Source of the DNA: Anaerobiospirillum sp. NML120448
Lineage (GTDB): Bacteria > Pseudomonadota > Gammaproteobacteria > Enterobacterales > Succinivibrionaceae
Reading direction: 5' to 3'
NCBI RefSeq assembly: GCF_023050945.1
Contig: NZ_JALKIM010000017.1
Location: 1-60,635 of the forward strand
DNA: 60,635 nt
Below, one piece after another: positions 44,757 through 53,117 of the stretch. The position numbers and the translations under genes were made by a program. The notes beneath the pieces were generated by a model, which had not been told where the DNA came from, ran no database searches, and saw only the letters and a program-made list of their open reading frames with translations. The stretch's first letter is position 1. Each line of letters starts with the position of its first letter.

Positions 44757-45422
44757 AATATTTCTTACGTAAATTAAACCACGTAAAAAACCTACCAAGT
44801 AATGGTCGTAGGCAGGTTCGTGTTTAATATCAAAGCATAAGCTAACATCAAGCACCTTATCCATCTTAAGGCGCTCATAAAAACCTACATCACAGCTTGA
44901 GTCTGTAAGCAAATAATACTGATTAAAGCCTTTGCTTTTTAAAATATCCTCACCAGCTTGCACCAAAGCACGTCCCAAGCCCTTACCCTTAATCTTAGGA
45001 TCAACAATCATGACCAAAAACTCAGGATCTTGAGGGTTAGGCACCATTTTTCTTAATTTTTGATAATTTTCAAAGAAAATACCATTAAACAGGCGAGATA
45101 CTAAAGCCTGAGGCCAAAAATAAAGAGCAACTTTAGAGGTAAACTCTAGGGCACGAGCTTTACAACAGATAAAACGATTCTGTCTAAATAATGGCTGGTC
45201 TTGCTTAGTAGTGAGGCCTAAAATGCCTGTAGCATTATCATGCTCATCTACAGTAACCACAATATGAGTTGCAATATTTAGATAGTGCAACATAAAGTTT
45301 AGAGCATTTAAATAACCTATCCTCTTAGTAGGAGCATCAAAGAACCAAACTTCCTGAACTATCTTGATAATGCGTTTAAAGTCTTTCCCCCAATGGAAAT
45401 TACGTATTTTTATATCACTCAT
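44754..45422 (-). CDS. GNAT-family N-acetyltransferase
   Basis: The 222 residues contain the acetyl-CoA-binding motif A of GNAT enzymes: FLVMIVDPKIKGKGLGRALVQAGEDIL (core GKGLGRAL), followed by YYLLTDSSCDVGFYERLKM, typical of motif B. The substrate cannot be told from the sequence. The first 100 residues include KRIGYLNALNFMLHYL and a region with CCKARAL, unlike common antibiotic or ribosomal acetyltransferases I can name. The ribosome binding site is weak. It lies between ychF (+) and the Usp gene (-), with a terminator just upstream of it, so it is probably expressed alone. Confidence 0.85.
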   Translation of the reverse strand: MSDIKIRNFHWGKDFKRIIKIVQEVWFFDAPTKRIGYLNALNFMLHYLNIATHIVVTVDEHDNATGILGLTTKQDQPLFRQNRFICCKARALEFTSKVALYFWPQALVSRLFNGIFFENYQKLRKMVPNPQDPEFLVMIVDPKIKGKGLGRALVQAGEDILKSKGFNQYYLLTDSSCDVGFYERLKMDKVLDVSLCFDIKHEPAYDHYLVGFLRGLIYVRNI

Positions 45423-45473
45423 AACTAATAGAAATATCTAATCCTAAACCACAACGTACTATGAGCATACAAA

Positions 45474-45502
45474 CAAAAAAGCCACACTGCAATAGTGTGG
45501 CC
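45474..45502 (-). terminator. Intrinsic terminator of the Usp gene
   Basis: Stem GCCACACT (45481-45488) and AGTGTGGC (45494-45501), with six T residues after it on the minus strand. Confidence 0.8.
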
Positions 45503-45528
45503 TTATCCTAAAGATAATTATAAATAGC

Positions 45529-46437
45529 TTAATCGTGTAGATTTGTCTCATCAAATCTTACATGGCGATTAACAATAAAGATGTCGCCCTTGATTTGCTC
45601 TAAAACTAATTCGCTAGCACTTTGATCAAAGGAGCTTAATACACCTTCACGTGATGAAGTGCCCATGCATACCATGCGAGCCTCTAAAGTAGTACATACA
45701 CGAGGAATCATTTCATCAACACGGCCTTCGGCCACATGGCATCTTTCTCTTGGAATGCCATGTTTATCTGCAAAATCATATAAAGCAGCGGTATGAATTG
45801 CAGGACGAGTTGAAGGCTTATTAGAGCCCATCATGATGGAAATATTGGTATCACCACCCATGAGACCGCCATGAACAGGAGGTACGCAATTTAATACGTG
45901 TACTTCGCCATTAAAGTTATCAGCAAAGATCTTGGCGGCAGTAATTAATACCTCATCAATGAACTTCTCATGATTGCTTTCTTCAAAATCAATAGCCAAT
46001 AAAATAGCACGATCAAGACGCTGTGGTGCCTGTGGATCCTTAACAATTAAAAGTGGGATTGGCACTTGACGCATGATTTGAGAATCAATAGGAGAGAAGA
46101 AGAGATCCTTTAAGGTATTACGACGGTTAGCTGAAATAATTGCTAAATCGAAATGCTCAGACTTTAGTCCTGCATAGTGGCAGAATGAAGGAGCAACTTC
46201 TTCAGAAAATGCTATCTTAATCTCATAGTTCTTAATGCTAGGATAGCGATCCATTAGGGAGCTAACTTCTCTGGTATAGCGCTGTTCTAACTCAGGAAGT
46301 TTATCCTCGGTAAAATCCCTGACCACACGATAAAGTACCAATTTAAGATCAGGCATAAAACGCGCAAACTCGGCAGCACGCTCTAAGGCTGGCTGTTCCT
46401 CAGTAGGCTTAACGAGCACTAAAACCTTGTAGGACAT
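45529..46437 (-). CDS. Tandem-domain universal stress protein (UspE-like)
   Basis: The 302 residues form two Usp domains: residues 1-140 (YKVLVLVKPTEEQPALERAAEFA ... FDLAIISANRR ... PIPLLIVKDP) and 150-300 (RAILLAIDFEESNHEKFIDE ... HVAEGRVDEMIPRV ... RMVCMGTSSREGVLSS). The first copy lacks a clear ATP-binding GxxG pattern; the second has GTSSREG. The layout matches UspE of enteric bacteria, linked to stress survival, motility and aggregation. GGAGGAG stands before the ATG. A paralogue of the same layout lies at 58981-59940. Confidence 0.9.
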   Translation of the reverse strand: MSYKVLVLVKPTEEQPALERAAEFARFMPDLKLVLYRVVRDFTEDKLPELEQRYTREVSSLMDRYPSIKNYEIKIAFSEEVAPSFCHYAGLKSEHFDLAIISANRRNTLKDLFFSPIDSQIMRQVPIPLLIVKDPQAPQRLDRAILLAIDFEESNHEKFIDEVLITAAKIFADNFNGEVHVLNCVPPVHGGLMGGDTNISIMMGSNKPSTRPAIHTAALYDFADKHGIPRERCHVAEGRVDEMIPRVCTTLEARMVCMGTSSREGVLSSFDQSASELVLEQIKGDIFIVNRHVRFDETNLHD

Positions 46438-46876
46438 ATCTCCTCCTTACTCTAAAAATGTAGAGATAGCTACTCTTGATTCATTATTACAAAGCTTATG
46501 AGATATTAAAAAACATTTAACTCAAATATATGACCTGTAATCAATTTTAATTAAATTATTTTTGTCATCTATAAAGTTCAGCAAAGAAAGGCCGACAACA
46601 CCCCCAATTTTGCCCTACTTTACTTTGCTATTATCCTTACTCCCAAAGCACCAACAGCAGCCCCATCAACCAAAGCAGCAACCAGCAGCAACCTCATCAG
46701 CCATAGCACCAACGGCATTAACAACAGACGAAGCAGCCTCATCAGCCACAGCGCCTAATAGCCCTTAATGGCAGGAGCCCTTAAGAGCTATGGCATCTAT
46801 TTTGCCCCAAATAAAAAAACTCACTTAGCTAGTAATAGTCTAAGTGAGTTCTTTATGGAGGCTAAACTTACAAAAA
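46438..46876. other. Intergenic region with a C-rich tract and proA terminator
   Basis: About 440 bases between two minus-strand genes. It contains the promoter region of the Usp gene, a C-rich repetitive tract (about 46600-46780) with CAGCAACC and CTCATCAGCCA repeats, and the proA terminator. A 68-residue frame (46562-46768) over the tract is not called as a gene. Confidence 0.6.
46811..46851 (-). terminator. Intrinsic terminator of proA
   Basis: Stem AACTCACTTAG (46818-46828) and CTAAGTGAGTT (46840-46850), followed on the minus strand by a T run. Confidence 0.85.
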
Positions 46877-48142
46877 TTATTGACGGGCTAAGTAATCACC
46901 ACTACATACATATTGGTAAGTAGTAAGAGCTTGTAAGCCCATTGGGCCACGAGCATGAAGTTTTTGGGTGGAAATAGCCACCTCAGCACCCATGCCAAAT
47001 TGACCACCATCAGAGAAACGAGTGGAGGCATTAACATAGACACAAGCTGATGGTACAGAACGCTCAAACAGAGCAGCATTGGTCAAATTGTTAGTCAAAA
47101 TTGCATCAGAGTGAATGGCTTTGTGCTTTCTAATATGAATAATGGCATCAGAGATACTATCCACCATAACCACATTCATCTGCAAGCCTAAAAACTCAGT
47201 ATCAAAATCCTGTGCTGAACACTTACCTAAGAAAGGATAGTCACGTAAGATATCAGCCATTTCACCATGGGCATGAACTAAAATATGATGTTTTTCAAGC
47301 TCTGGAGCTAAATTATGCATTAATGAAGCAGCACGATCACGATGCACAATTAAAGTATCTAAAGCATTACATGCTGAAGGCTTTTGCACCTTTGCATTGA
47401 TAATAACAGGCACAGAGCGCTCAATATCAGCAGAACTATCTACATAAATATGGCTTACACCAAAACCACCGACAATTACTGGAATAGTAGCGTGCTTAAC
47501 ACACATGCGGTGTAGAGCCTCACCACCACGTGGAATAATTAAATCAACATACTCATCCAAAGTTAATAAACGATTAACCATTTCACGATCTGTTGAAGTA
47601 ATAAAATTTACACAGCTTGCTGGAATTGGGCTATTAGTCAAAGCCTCTTCCATAATCTCAAATAAAGTAAGATTAGTTTGGAAGCACTCAGAACCACCTC
47701 TTAAAATACAAGCATTACCTGATTTGATACATAGAGCAGCAATGTCGACAGTTACATTAGGGCGGGACTCATAAATAACGCCAATTACACCTAAAGGCAC
47801 GACACGACGCATGATATTTAAACCTGATGGCACGGTATAGCCCTCAAGTATTTTACCTATAGGATCAGGAAGAGCTATCACACGCTCAATGCCCTCAACC
47901 ATTTCATTGAAGCGAGCATCAGTTAATGTCATGCGATCAATCATAGGAGTTGGTAAAGAACGACTCTGAGCATCTGCCACTTCTTTAGCATTTACATCAA
48001 GAATAAAGCTCTTCATTTTTTTAAGCATAGAAGCTATATGTGCAAGTGCTTCATTTTTATCCTCAGTGCTGGCCATTGCTAAAGTGTGACTGGCTATCCT
48101 AGCGTTGTAGCCAACCTTATTCATATCAATACCAAAATCCAT
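46877..48142 (-). CDS. proA: Glutamate-5-semialdehyde dehydrogenase ProA
   Basis: ProA reduces glutamyl-5-phosphate in proline synthesis. The 421 residues match the family length (417). Signatures are VPLGVIGVIYESRPNVTVDIAALC, LRGGSE, the catalytic cysteine in KPSACNALDTLIVH and FGMGAEVAISTQKLHARGP near the end. It lies 54 bases downstream of proB on the same strand, the usual proBA order, and has its own terminator. An ATG at MNKVG (7 codons in) is an alternative start; AGGGTTGG stands upstream of the longer one. Confidence 0.97.
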   Translation of the reverse strand: MDFGIDMNKVGYNARIASHTLAMASTEDKNEALAHIASMLKKMKSFILDVNAKEVADAQSRSLPTPMIDRMTLTDARFNEMVEGIERVIALPDPIGKILEGYTVPSGLNIMRRVVPLGVIGVIYESRPNVTVDIAALCIKSGNACILRGGSECFQTNLTLFEIMEEALTNSPIPASCVNFITSTDREMVNRLLTLDEYVDLIIPRGGEALHRMCVKHATIPVIVGGFGVSHIYVDSSADIERSVPVIINAKVQKPSACNALDTLIVHRDRAASLMHNLAPELEKHHILVHAHGEMADILRDYPFLGKCSAQDFDTEFLGLQMNVVMVDSISDAIIHIRKHKAIHSDAILTNNLTNAALFERSVPSACVYVNASTRFSDGGQFGMGAEVAISTQKLHARGPMGLQALTTYQYVCSGDYLARQ

Positions 48143-48196
48143 TTGAGACCAACCCTTTTAAATTTCATTACAAAACAATATGTAGATATTCTAGCC

Positions 48197-49636
48197 TTAA
48201 ATTAACACTAAATCGTTTCTATGAATCACAACTCCATGAGAAAAACCTAATTTACTCTCAATTTCGTCGCTCTTACAACCACGAATTTGCTCACACTCTT
48301 GAGCAGTATAGCGAACTATACCTTTAGCCAATGATTTGCCATTTAAATCATCAATTTCAATGACGGCACCACGCAAGAACTCACCTGATACTTTGACAAT
48401 GCCTGATGGCAATAAAGAAGAGCCACGCTCTACTAAAGCCTTAGCAGCACCATCATCAACAATCAATTTTCCAGCAGGTTTAGTAGTAGACGATAACCAA
48501 ATCTTACGTAACTCAGTTGACTTGGTAGCGGTCTTAAAGAAAGTACCTTCACCTTGCTCGTTGATAAGATCCAACATAATGCTAGGATCTTTACCTGAGG
48601 CAATAATGAGCTCCACGCCACCTTGGGTCGCTATTTTGGCAGCTTTTACCTTTGTGGACATACCGCCTGTACCTAAATTAGTACCAGAGCCACCAGCTAA
48701 CTTAATGATGCTCTCATCAATCTTATCTACTCGACGAATGAGCTTAGCCTCTGGATTGGTTCTTGGATCAGCATCATAAAGGCCCTTTTGGTCGGTTAAC
48801 AAAATGAGCTTATCAGCCTCAATAGCACAAGCAGTAATGGCACCTAAAGTATCATTGTCGCCCACTTTAATTTCAGCGGTAGATAAAGCATCATTTTCAT
48901 TAATAACTGGAACAATGCCATTATCAAGTAAAGCAAATAAAGTATCACGAGCATTTAAAAAGCGCTCACGATTTTCCAAATCAGCACGAGTTAAGAGTAA
49001 TTGACCAATATGGATGCCATAAATAGCAAATAAATTAGACCAAACCTCAATTAAGTAGCCTTGACCTACGGATGCCAATAACTGCTTAGAACTTAATACT
49101 GGAGGTAAATTAGCATAATGCTTAACTACTTCACGACCAGCCGCCATAGCACCTGATGATACTAAGGTAACCCTATGGCCCTGCTCACGCATTTTAGCCA
49201 CTACACGTACTATTTCTAACATATGAGCACGATTAAGCTCATTTTTGCCTTGGGTAAGAGTGCTAGTGCCTAACTTAATAACAATATTTTGACCATCGCT
49301 ATTTAAAGTATTGTTATCTAATGATGATTGATCCATAGTGGTGTCCAGATTAGTTCTTTTGTTGTACTTTCGTTTACTAGGATAAACTCTTGGGCTGCCA
49401 TCACGCTTAAATAAACGCTTAAACTCATCTAAAGTATAGAACTTGCCTTGCCATACTTTGCCCAAAGTAACTCGATTTTCAGAGTGAGCTCCTGATGGAG
49501 TTTGGAAATACTCACGCTCACAAACATAGAGCCATTTTTTGGTGGGGTATAAAACGGCTTTAGGATTGTCGTGAGGAAAATCAATAATATCCTCTTTGCG
49601 AATTTGATCTTTCTTGTCAGTACTCATAGCAACCAT
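48197..49636 (-). CDS. proB: Glutamate 5-kinase ProB with an extra N-terminal domain
   Basis: ProB phosphorylates glutamate, the first step of proline synthesis. Residues 116-370 are the kinase (IVIKLGTSTLT, VSSGAMAAGREV, NENDALSTAEIKVGDNDTLGA, GGMSTKVKAAKIAT), followed by a C-terminal PUA-like domain. Typical ProB starts at the kinase; here about 110 residues precede it, with an ordered region (KKWLYVCEREYFQTPSG ... VTLGKVWQGKFYTLDEFKRLF) and a basic linker (PSKRKYNKR). The reading frame is continuous, so it appears a true extension; a start at Met101 is possible but would leave a 100-codon open frame unexplained. The function of the extra domain is unknown. Upstream ribosome binding site is weak. 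Confidence 0.94.
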   Translation of the reverse strand: MVAMSTDKKDQIRKEDIIDFPHDNPKAVLYPTKKWLYVCEREYFQTPSGAHSENRVTLGKVWQGKFYTLDEFKRLFKRDGSPRVYPSKRKYNKRTNLDTTMDQSSLDNNTLNSDGQNIVIKLGTSTLTQGKNELNRAHMLEIVRVVAKMREQGHRVTLVSSGAMAAGREVVKHYANLPPVLSSKQLLASVGQGYLIEVWSNLFAIYGIHIGQLLLTRADLENRERFLNARDTLFALLDNGIVPVINENDALSTAEIKVGDNDTLGAITACAIEADKLILLTDQKGLYDADPRTNPEAKLIRRVDKIDESIIKLAGGSGTNLGTGGMSTKVKAAKIATQGGVELIIASGKDPSIMLDLINEQGEGTFFKTATKSTELRKIWLSSTTKPAGKLIVDDGAAKALVERGSSLLPSGIVKVSGEFLRGAVIEIDDLNGKSLAKGIVRYTAQECEQIRGCKSDEIESKLGFSHGVVIHRNDLVLI

Positions 49637-49854
49637 TTTCGGAAGTTAACTACCAAACATTATAGCAACCATTTTTAAGAAAACTACCCAATTACCAAAA
49701 ATAGTTAATATTATCTACAGCCTAAAAACATCAGTAAAACACTATATTTATCGCAAAAAACGTCCTGTAAGGACTTACTGTCAGTAGTAAAGTCATTCCC
49801 CATTTTAGAGCTCATGCCCCAAATGTTTCCGTATTCTAAACGCACAAAAATAAA

Positions 49855-49884
49855 AATGCGGCTCAAGAAAACCTAAGCCGCACT
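49855..49884 (-). terminator. Intrinsic terminator of frsA
   Basis: Stem TGCGGCT (49857-49863) and AGCCGCA (49876-49882); read on the minus strand it is followed by TTTTTATTTTT. Confidence 0.8.
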
Positions 49885-49919
49885 TTGAATACAAAAAACT
49901 AGATTTTTAACATAAGCTC

Positions 49920-51206
49920 TTATGACAAAAGATGCTCTTTAAAGAAGAGGGCAATATCATTAAACACCTTAGGAGCAAATTCACTAACTCTAATGTGTTT
50001 ATGTTTGATTACCGTGTTATTAGTAAAAGCATTATTAATCACAGCCAAGTCATCATCATTAAACTTAAGATCAACTGGAGTAAAGACGCTTAATACTGGT
50101 ACTTTATTGCTAGCATGGTAACCAATTAAGCCTTGTTTCTTAAGGGATAGCATCTGCATTTGCGGCACAATAGTTTCCCAATTGCTAGCATCCAGATTCA
50201 ATCTATTAGCTAAAGAAGAGCGGGCTGCTAGTGGCATATTATTAAGCAGCTTATGATTGATATAAGCGTTGTGAACAGCAGGACTGGCAAGTGCAATAGC
50301 CTTAAACACATCAGGACGCAAGAGCGCTAATCTGGCCACAGGATTAGAGCTAAAACGATAGCCCATAGCTCCGATAGCGCTACTATCAATGTAGTTAACA
50401 TGCTCACGCAAATAATCAACAGCAGCCTCTAAAATGTCTGAGGTATTAGCGTCTAAGGTAATTTTTGAGGCATCACCCATACCTGGCATATCAATAACAA
50501 AGATAGCAATGCCCATCTTTCTAAAATAGTCGCTAAAAAGACGATAGTAGTCAGTAGAGGTATCACCATAGGCAGTAACCACGATGACGCATGGCTGGAG
50601 CGTTTTATTGTCCACGCTATGCAAGTGGCCTGTAACTTTTTCACCTCTAACTAAGAAGGTCAACTCCTTATAATAGCCAAACTCTTTTTCGTCATTAAAA
50701 ATCTTTCTATATGCCTGACGACCTAATAAAGAAGCTTGAGCGGCTAAGACATCTCCCTTTAAATTAGGATAGGCAGCAATAGCAAAATAGCGGGATGCCA
50801 TACGATAGTGGTGGCTGGCCTCAGGTAAGTTGCCCTGCTCGGTAGCAAGACGAGCTCTCATAACACGCTCTTGAGCAATAGAGCTAAACTCATAAATCCA
50901 ATTGCCCGCACCATATTGGCTAACAGTATCAAAGCAAGTTTCACGAGAACGCTCGTTCTTGCTCATAATGATATTGGATAAGGCCAATTCAATGTCTAAA
51001 TTATTTCCGCCTAAATATGTCCAAGTATAGAGATTTAAAGGGCGATACCACTTAGATCTAAAAGGAGAGCCCATAAAATGCAAGCCATCACCCACATCTG
51101 GCAGTGGACAGCCAGAATTGGAGATTAAAGAGGTCTCAATATAATCATGCTTTGGCTTAAATAAAATTTCGCTTAAATTAGCAGAGGTATTTTGGCTATC
51201 GCTCAT
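49920..51206 (-). CDS. frsA: FrsA-like alpha/beta hydrolase
   Basis: The 428 residues align by eye with E. coli FrsA (YafA, 414 residues): N-terminal NLSEILFKPK, KWYRPLNLYTWTYLGG, YGAGNWIYEFSS, IAAYPNLKGD, and the hydrolase core with TDYYRLFSDYFRKMGIAIFVIDMPGMGDASK and GAMGYRFSSNPVARLALL. FrsA was described as a partner of IIA(Glc) affecting the fermentation/respiration switch, and also as an esterase; the true substrate is debated. The nucleophile elbow, GYRFSSN, matches the FrsA pattern (GFRFGAN) rather than GxSxG, so classical esterase activity is doubtful. A good hairpin lies upstream at 51381. Confidence 0.9.
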   Translation of the reverse strand: MSDSQNTSANLSEILFKPKHDYIETSLISNSGCPLPDVGDGLHFMGSPFRSKWYRPLNLYTWTYLGGNNLDIELALSNIIMSKNERSRETCFDTVSQYGAGNWIYEFSSIAQERVMRARLATEQGNLPEASHHYRMASRYFAIAAYPNLKGDVLAAQASLLGRQAYRKIFNDEKEFGYYKELTFLVRGEKVTGHLHSVDNKTLQPCVIVVTAYGDTSTDYYRLFSDYFRKMGIAIFVIDMPGMGDASKITLDANTSDILEAAVDYLREHVNYIDSSAIGAMGYRFSSNPVARLALLRPDVFKAIALASPAVHNAYINHKLLNNMPLAARSSLANRLNLDASNWETIVPQMQMLSLKKQGLIGYHASNKVPVLSVFTPVDLKFNDDDLAVINNAFTNNTVIKHKHIRVSEFAPKVFNDIALFFKEHLLS

Positions 51207-51769
51207 TTTCTTTCTCCAAAGCCCTGCAAATAGGACACTACTAGTATGTACGGTTCTTGTTGAGCCTAAGGTAAATAATGTTAGATGGCTACTAGGATCG
51301 TAAAATATTATTAGACCATGGTACCACGGCTAAACTATTATGGAGATAAAAAAATCAAAGAAGGGACGTATAAAAAAGCAAGATCCTTATTACTCATTAG
51401 CATCATCTTGCCAAAATACTAATGAATAATAAGGATCTGTAAGGATATACACAATGGAAAGAACCGCCCAGAATTAAAACTAGAGAGTTCCACAAATGAG
51501 GTATTTCTAGTAATTTCCTGTCGTTAGCCTATGCTAACTCCATTTAGCTATCTTGTCAATCTAATGAATCGCACAAAAATTTTCATAATAAGCCTACAAA
51601 ACAACTATTTACTTTTTATGTGTAAATTAATTATTAAACTAATATTCATATTTTTATTATGATTTTTATTTGTTTTTAATAAAAAATAGTATAATATAAA
51701 CAATGCACTATGCATGAATAGTGATAGCGCTAATTAGCCATTATTCTGTCAACTAATAAGGAATGCCCC
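51207..51769. other. Intergenic region frsA/acidic protein
   Basis: About 560 bases between divergent genes. It contains a strong 20-bp stem-loop (51381-51438) oriented as a minus-strand terminator, and an AT-rich stretch with a TATAAT at 51690-51695 about 75 bases before the acidic-protein gene. No small protein is supported; a short minus-strand RNA ending at the hairpin is possible. Confidence 0.55.
51372..51438 (-). terminator. Orphan terminator-like hairpin upstream of frsA
   Basis: A 20-bp stem (51381-51400 with 51419-51438, one mismatch) with an 18-base loop. On the minus strand it is followed by TGCTTTTTTAT. No gene on that strand lies upstream within the gap, so it ends either an unannotated small RNA or a leader of frsA. 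Confidence 0.65.
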
Positions 51770-53026
51770 ATGGATTTACAATACATTCTTAGTGTTAGGT
51801 TTTACGGTGAGCCTAACGAACTTGAAAAGATCGAGCAACTCGTTAACCAATATCAACGTGACTATGAAGATCGCGATCTTGAAGTTGTTAAACAGCTAGC
51901 TGTAGCTTGTGGTATTGAAAAAGAAAAGGCTGATTTCTTTATTGATGAACTCCATCCAGCAAGACTAGCTGAAGTGAGCAAATTTCATAATCAACTATTC
52001 GTAGACTTTACCACCCATCCATGGACTGCCATTTTACTTAAGTCTATGATGCTCAACATCAAAGGAGCATGTAAGTGTACTTGGCTTTATTTCGGTAATC
52101 ATGTCGATAGCGCTACTTTCTATGATGAGGAACTGCAAAAGTATACTGATGAACTTTTGACCGCCAAAAATTATTTATGTTTTGATGAAGCCGACGAGGA
52201 TAGGCAACTTTACAATGAAGAAGAGGATTTATACTTTGAACTTGATAGTTTAGAGGAATCACTTAATTACTGGTGTGAATACAATAAGATTGATCCTGAG
52301 GAATATACTCAAGAGCAACTAATCGAATTAATCTCTCAGCCTAATGAAGACTTTGCTCCAGTTGTTAGTTTCTTTAAAAAAGAAACCTACATTCCTCCTT
52401 ATGCCTACAAAACTATGGCTAAGATCATCTTTAAAGGCGATGAAGACACTATTCTAGAAATCTATAATGCAGCTAAATATGCAATTGACGATTATAGTGG
52501 TGATTTTTATACGTTTGTCGAAGATTATAATGAGGATGACGACTATAGCTATAGTTGCAAGCTCTTAGATGCTAAATGCACCCAAAATGATGGTCAGGAC
52601 TGTGAATTAGAGATTACCGCTGTCTCCTACTTTGACCCTCTAGAAGGTGAAGCTGTAAAGGCAGATATTTCTATCATAGACGATTTTTATAATCTTAAGG
52701 ACTACATATCTGAGACTCATAATGCAGAAATTCTCGCTAATGTTTACTTAGTATCTAATTGTGATTTAGCAACTGATTGTCAAATTGACGATGAAGATTG
52801 CCCTCAAGTAGGATATTTGTCAGTTAATGCTCAGGATGAATTTGGCGAGGCTGCTAATTTCTTAATGTGCGATTATTTAGATAAATTAATCGATCGCTGG
52901 TGTGAGCTAGTTCATTACGATGGCGACAGAAAGGAAGCTACTGAAATGCTAGATTTAATCAACAACTATAGCTATCAAAAAGAAAGCACCAAAATTCAAG
53001 CTGGCCTGATAAGTGCTAACGATTAA
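51770..53026 (+). CDS. Highly acidic protein of unknown function with internal repeat
   Basis: The 418 residues are rich in Asp, Glu and Tyr, with runs such as DYNEDDDYSYS and YNEEEDLYFELD. Two segments look related: near residue 5 (LSVRFYGEPNELEKIEQLVNQY) and near residue 217 (MAKIIFKGDEDTILEIYNAAKY), suggesting a duplicated alpha/beta domain. There is no signal peptide. The strong acidity could mean a DNA-mimic or an adaptor, but nothing proves it. AAGGAA precedes the ATG. Flanked by frsA (divergent) and the reductase gene (convergent), it stands alone with its own terminator. I do not recognise a family. Confidence 0.75.
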   Translation: MDLQYILSVRFYGEPNELEKIEQLVNQYQRDYEDRDLEVVKQLAVACGIEKEKADFFIDELHPARLAEVSKFHNQLFVDFTTHPWTAILLKSMMLNIKGACKCTWLYFGNHVDSATFYDEELQKYTDELLTAKNYLCFDEADEDRQLYNEEEDLYFELDSLEESLNYWCEYNKIDPEEYTQEQLIELISQPNEDFAPVVSFFKKETYIPPYAYKTMAKIIFKGDEDTILEIYNAAKYAIDDYSGDFYTFVEDYNEDDDYSYSCKLLDAKCTQNDGQDCELEITAVSYFDPLEGEAVKADISIIDDFYNLKDYISETHNAEILANVYLVSNCDLATDCQIDDEDCPQVGYLSVNAQDEFGEAANFLMCDYLDKLIDRWCELVHYDGDRKEATEMLDLINNYSYQKESTKIQAGLISAND

Positions 53027-53051
53027 GTCATATATGTGAATTTTAGTTAAA

Positions 53052-53090
53052 TTAAAAAGGCTGTCACCATTACTGGGACAGCCTTTTTAT
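53052..53090. terminator. Bidirectional terminator
   Basis: Stem AAAAAGGCTGTC (53054-53065) and GACAGCCTTTTT (53077-53088) between two convergent genes. Confidence 0.9.
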
Positions 53091-53117
53091 TTGTCAATTA
53101 GCTTAGAGATTAATTAT

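Noticed and set aside
46562-46768. 68-codon frame
   Set aside because: Low-complexity C-rich tract, no ribosome binding site.
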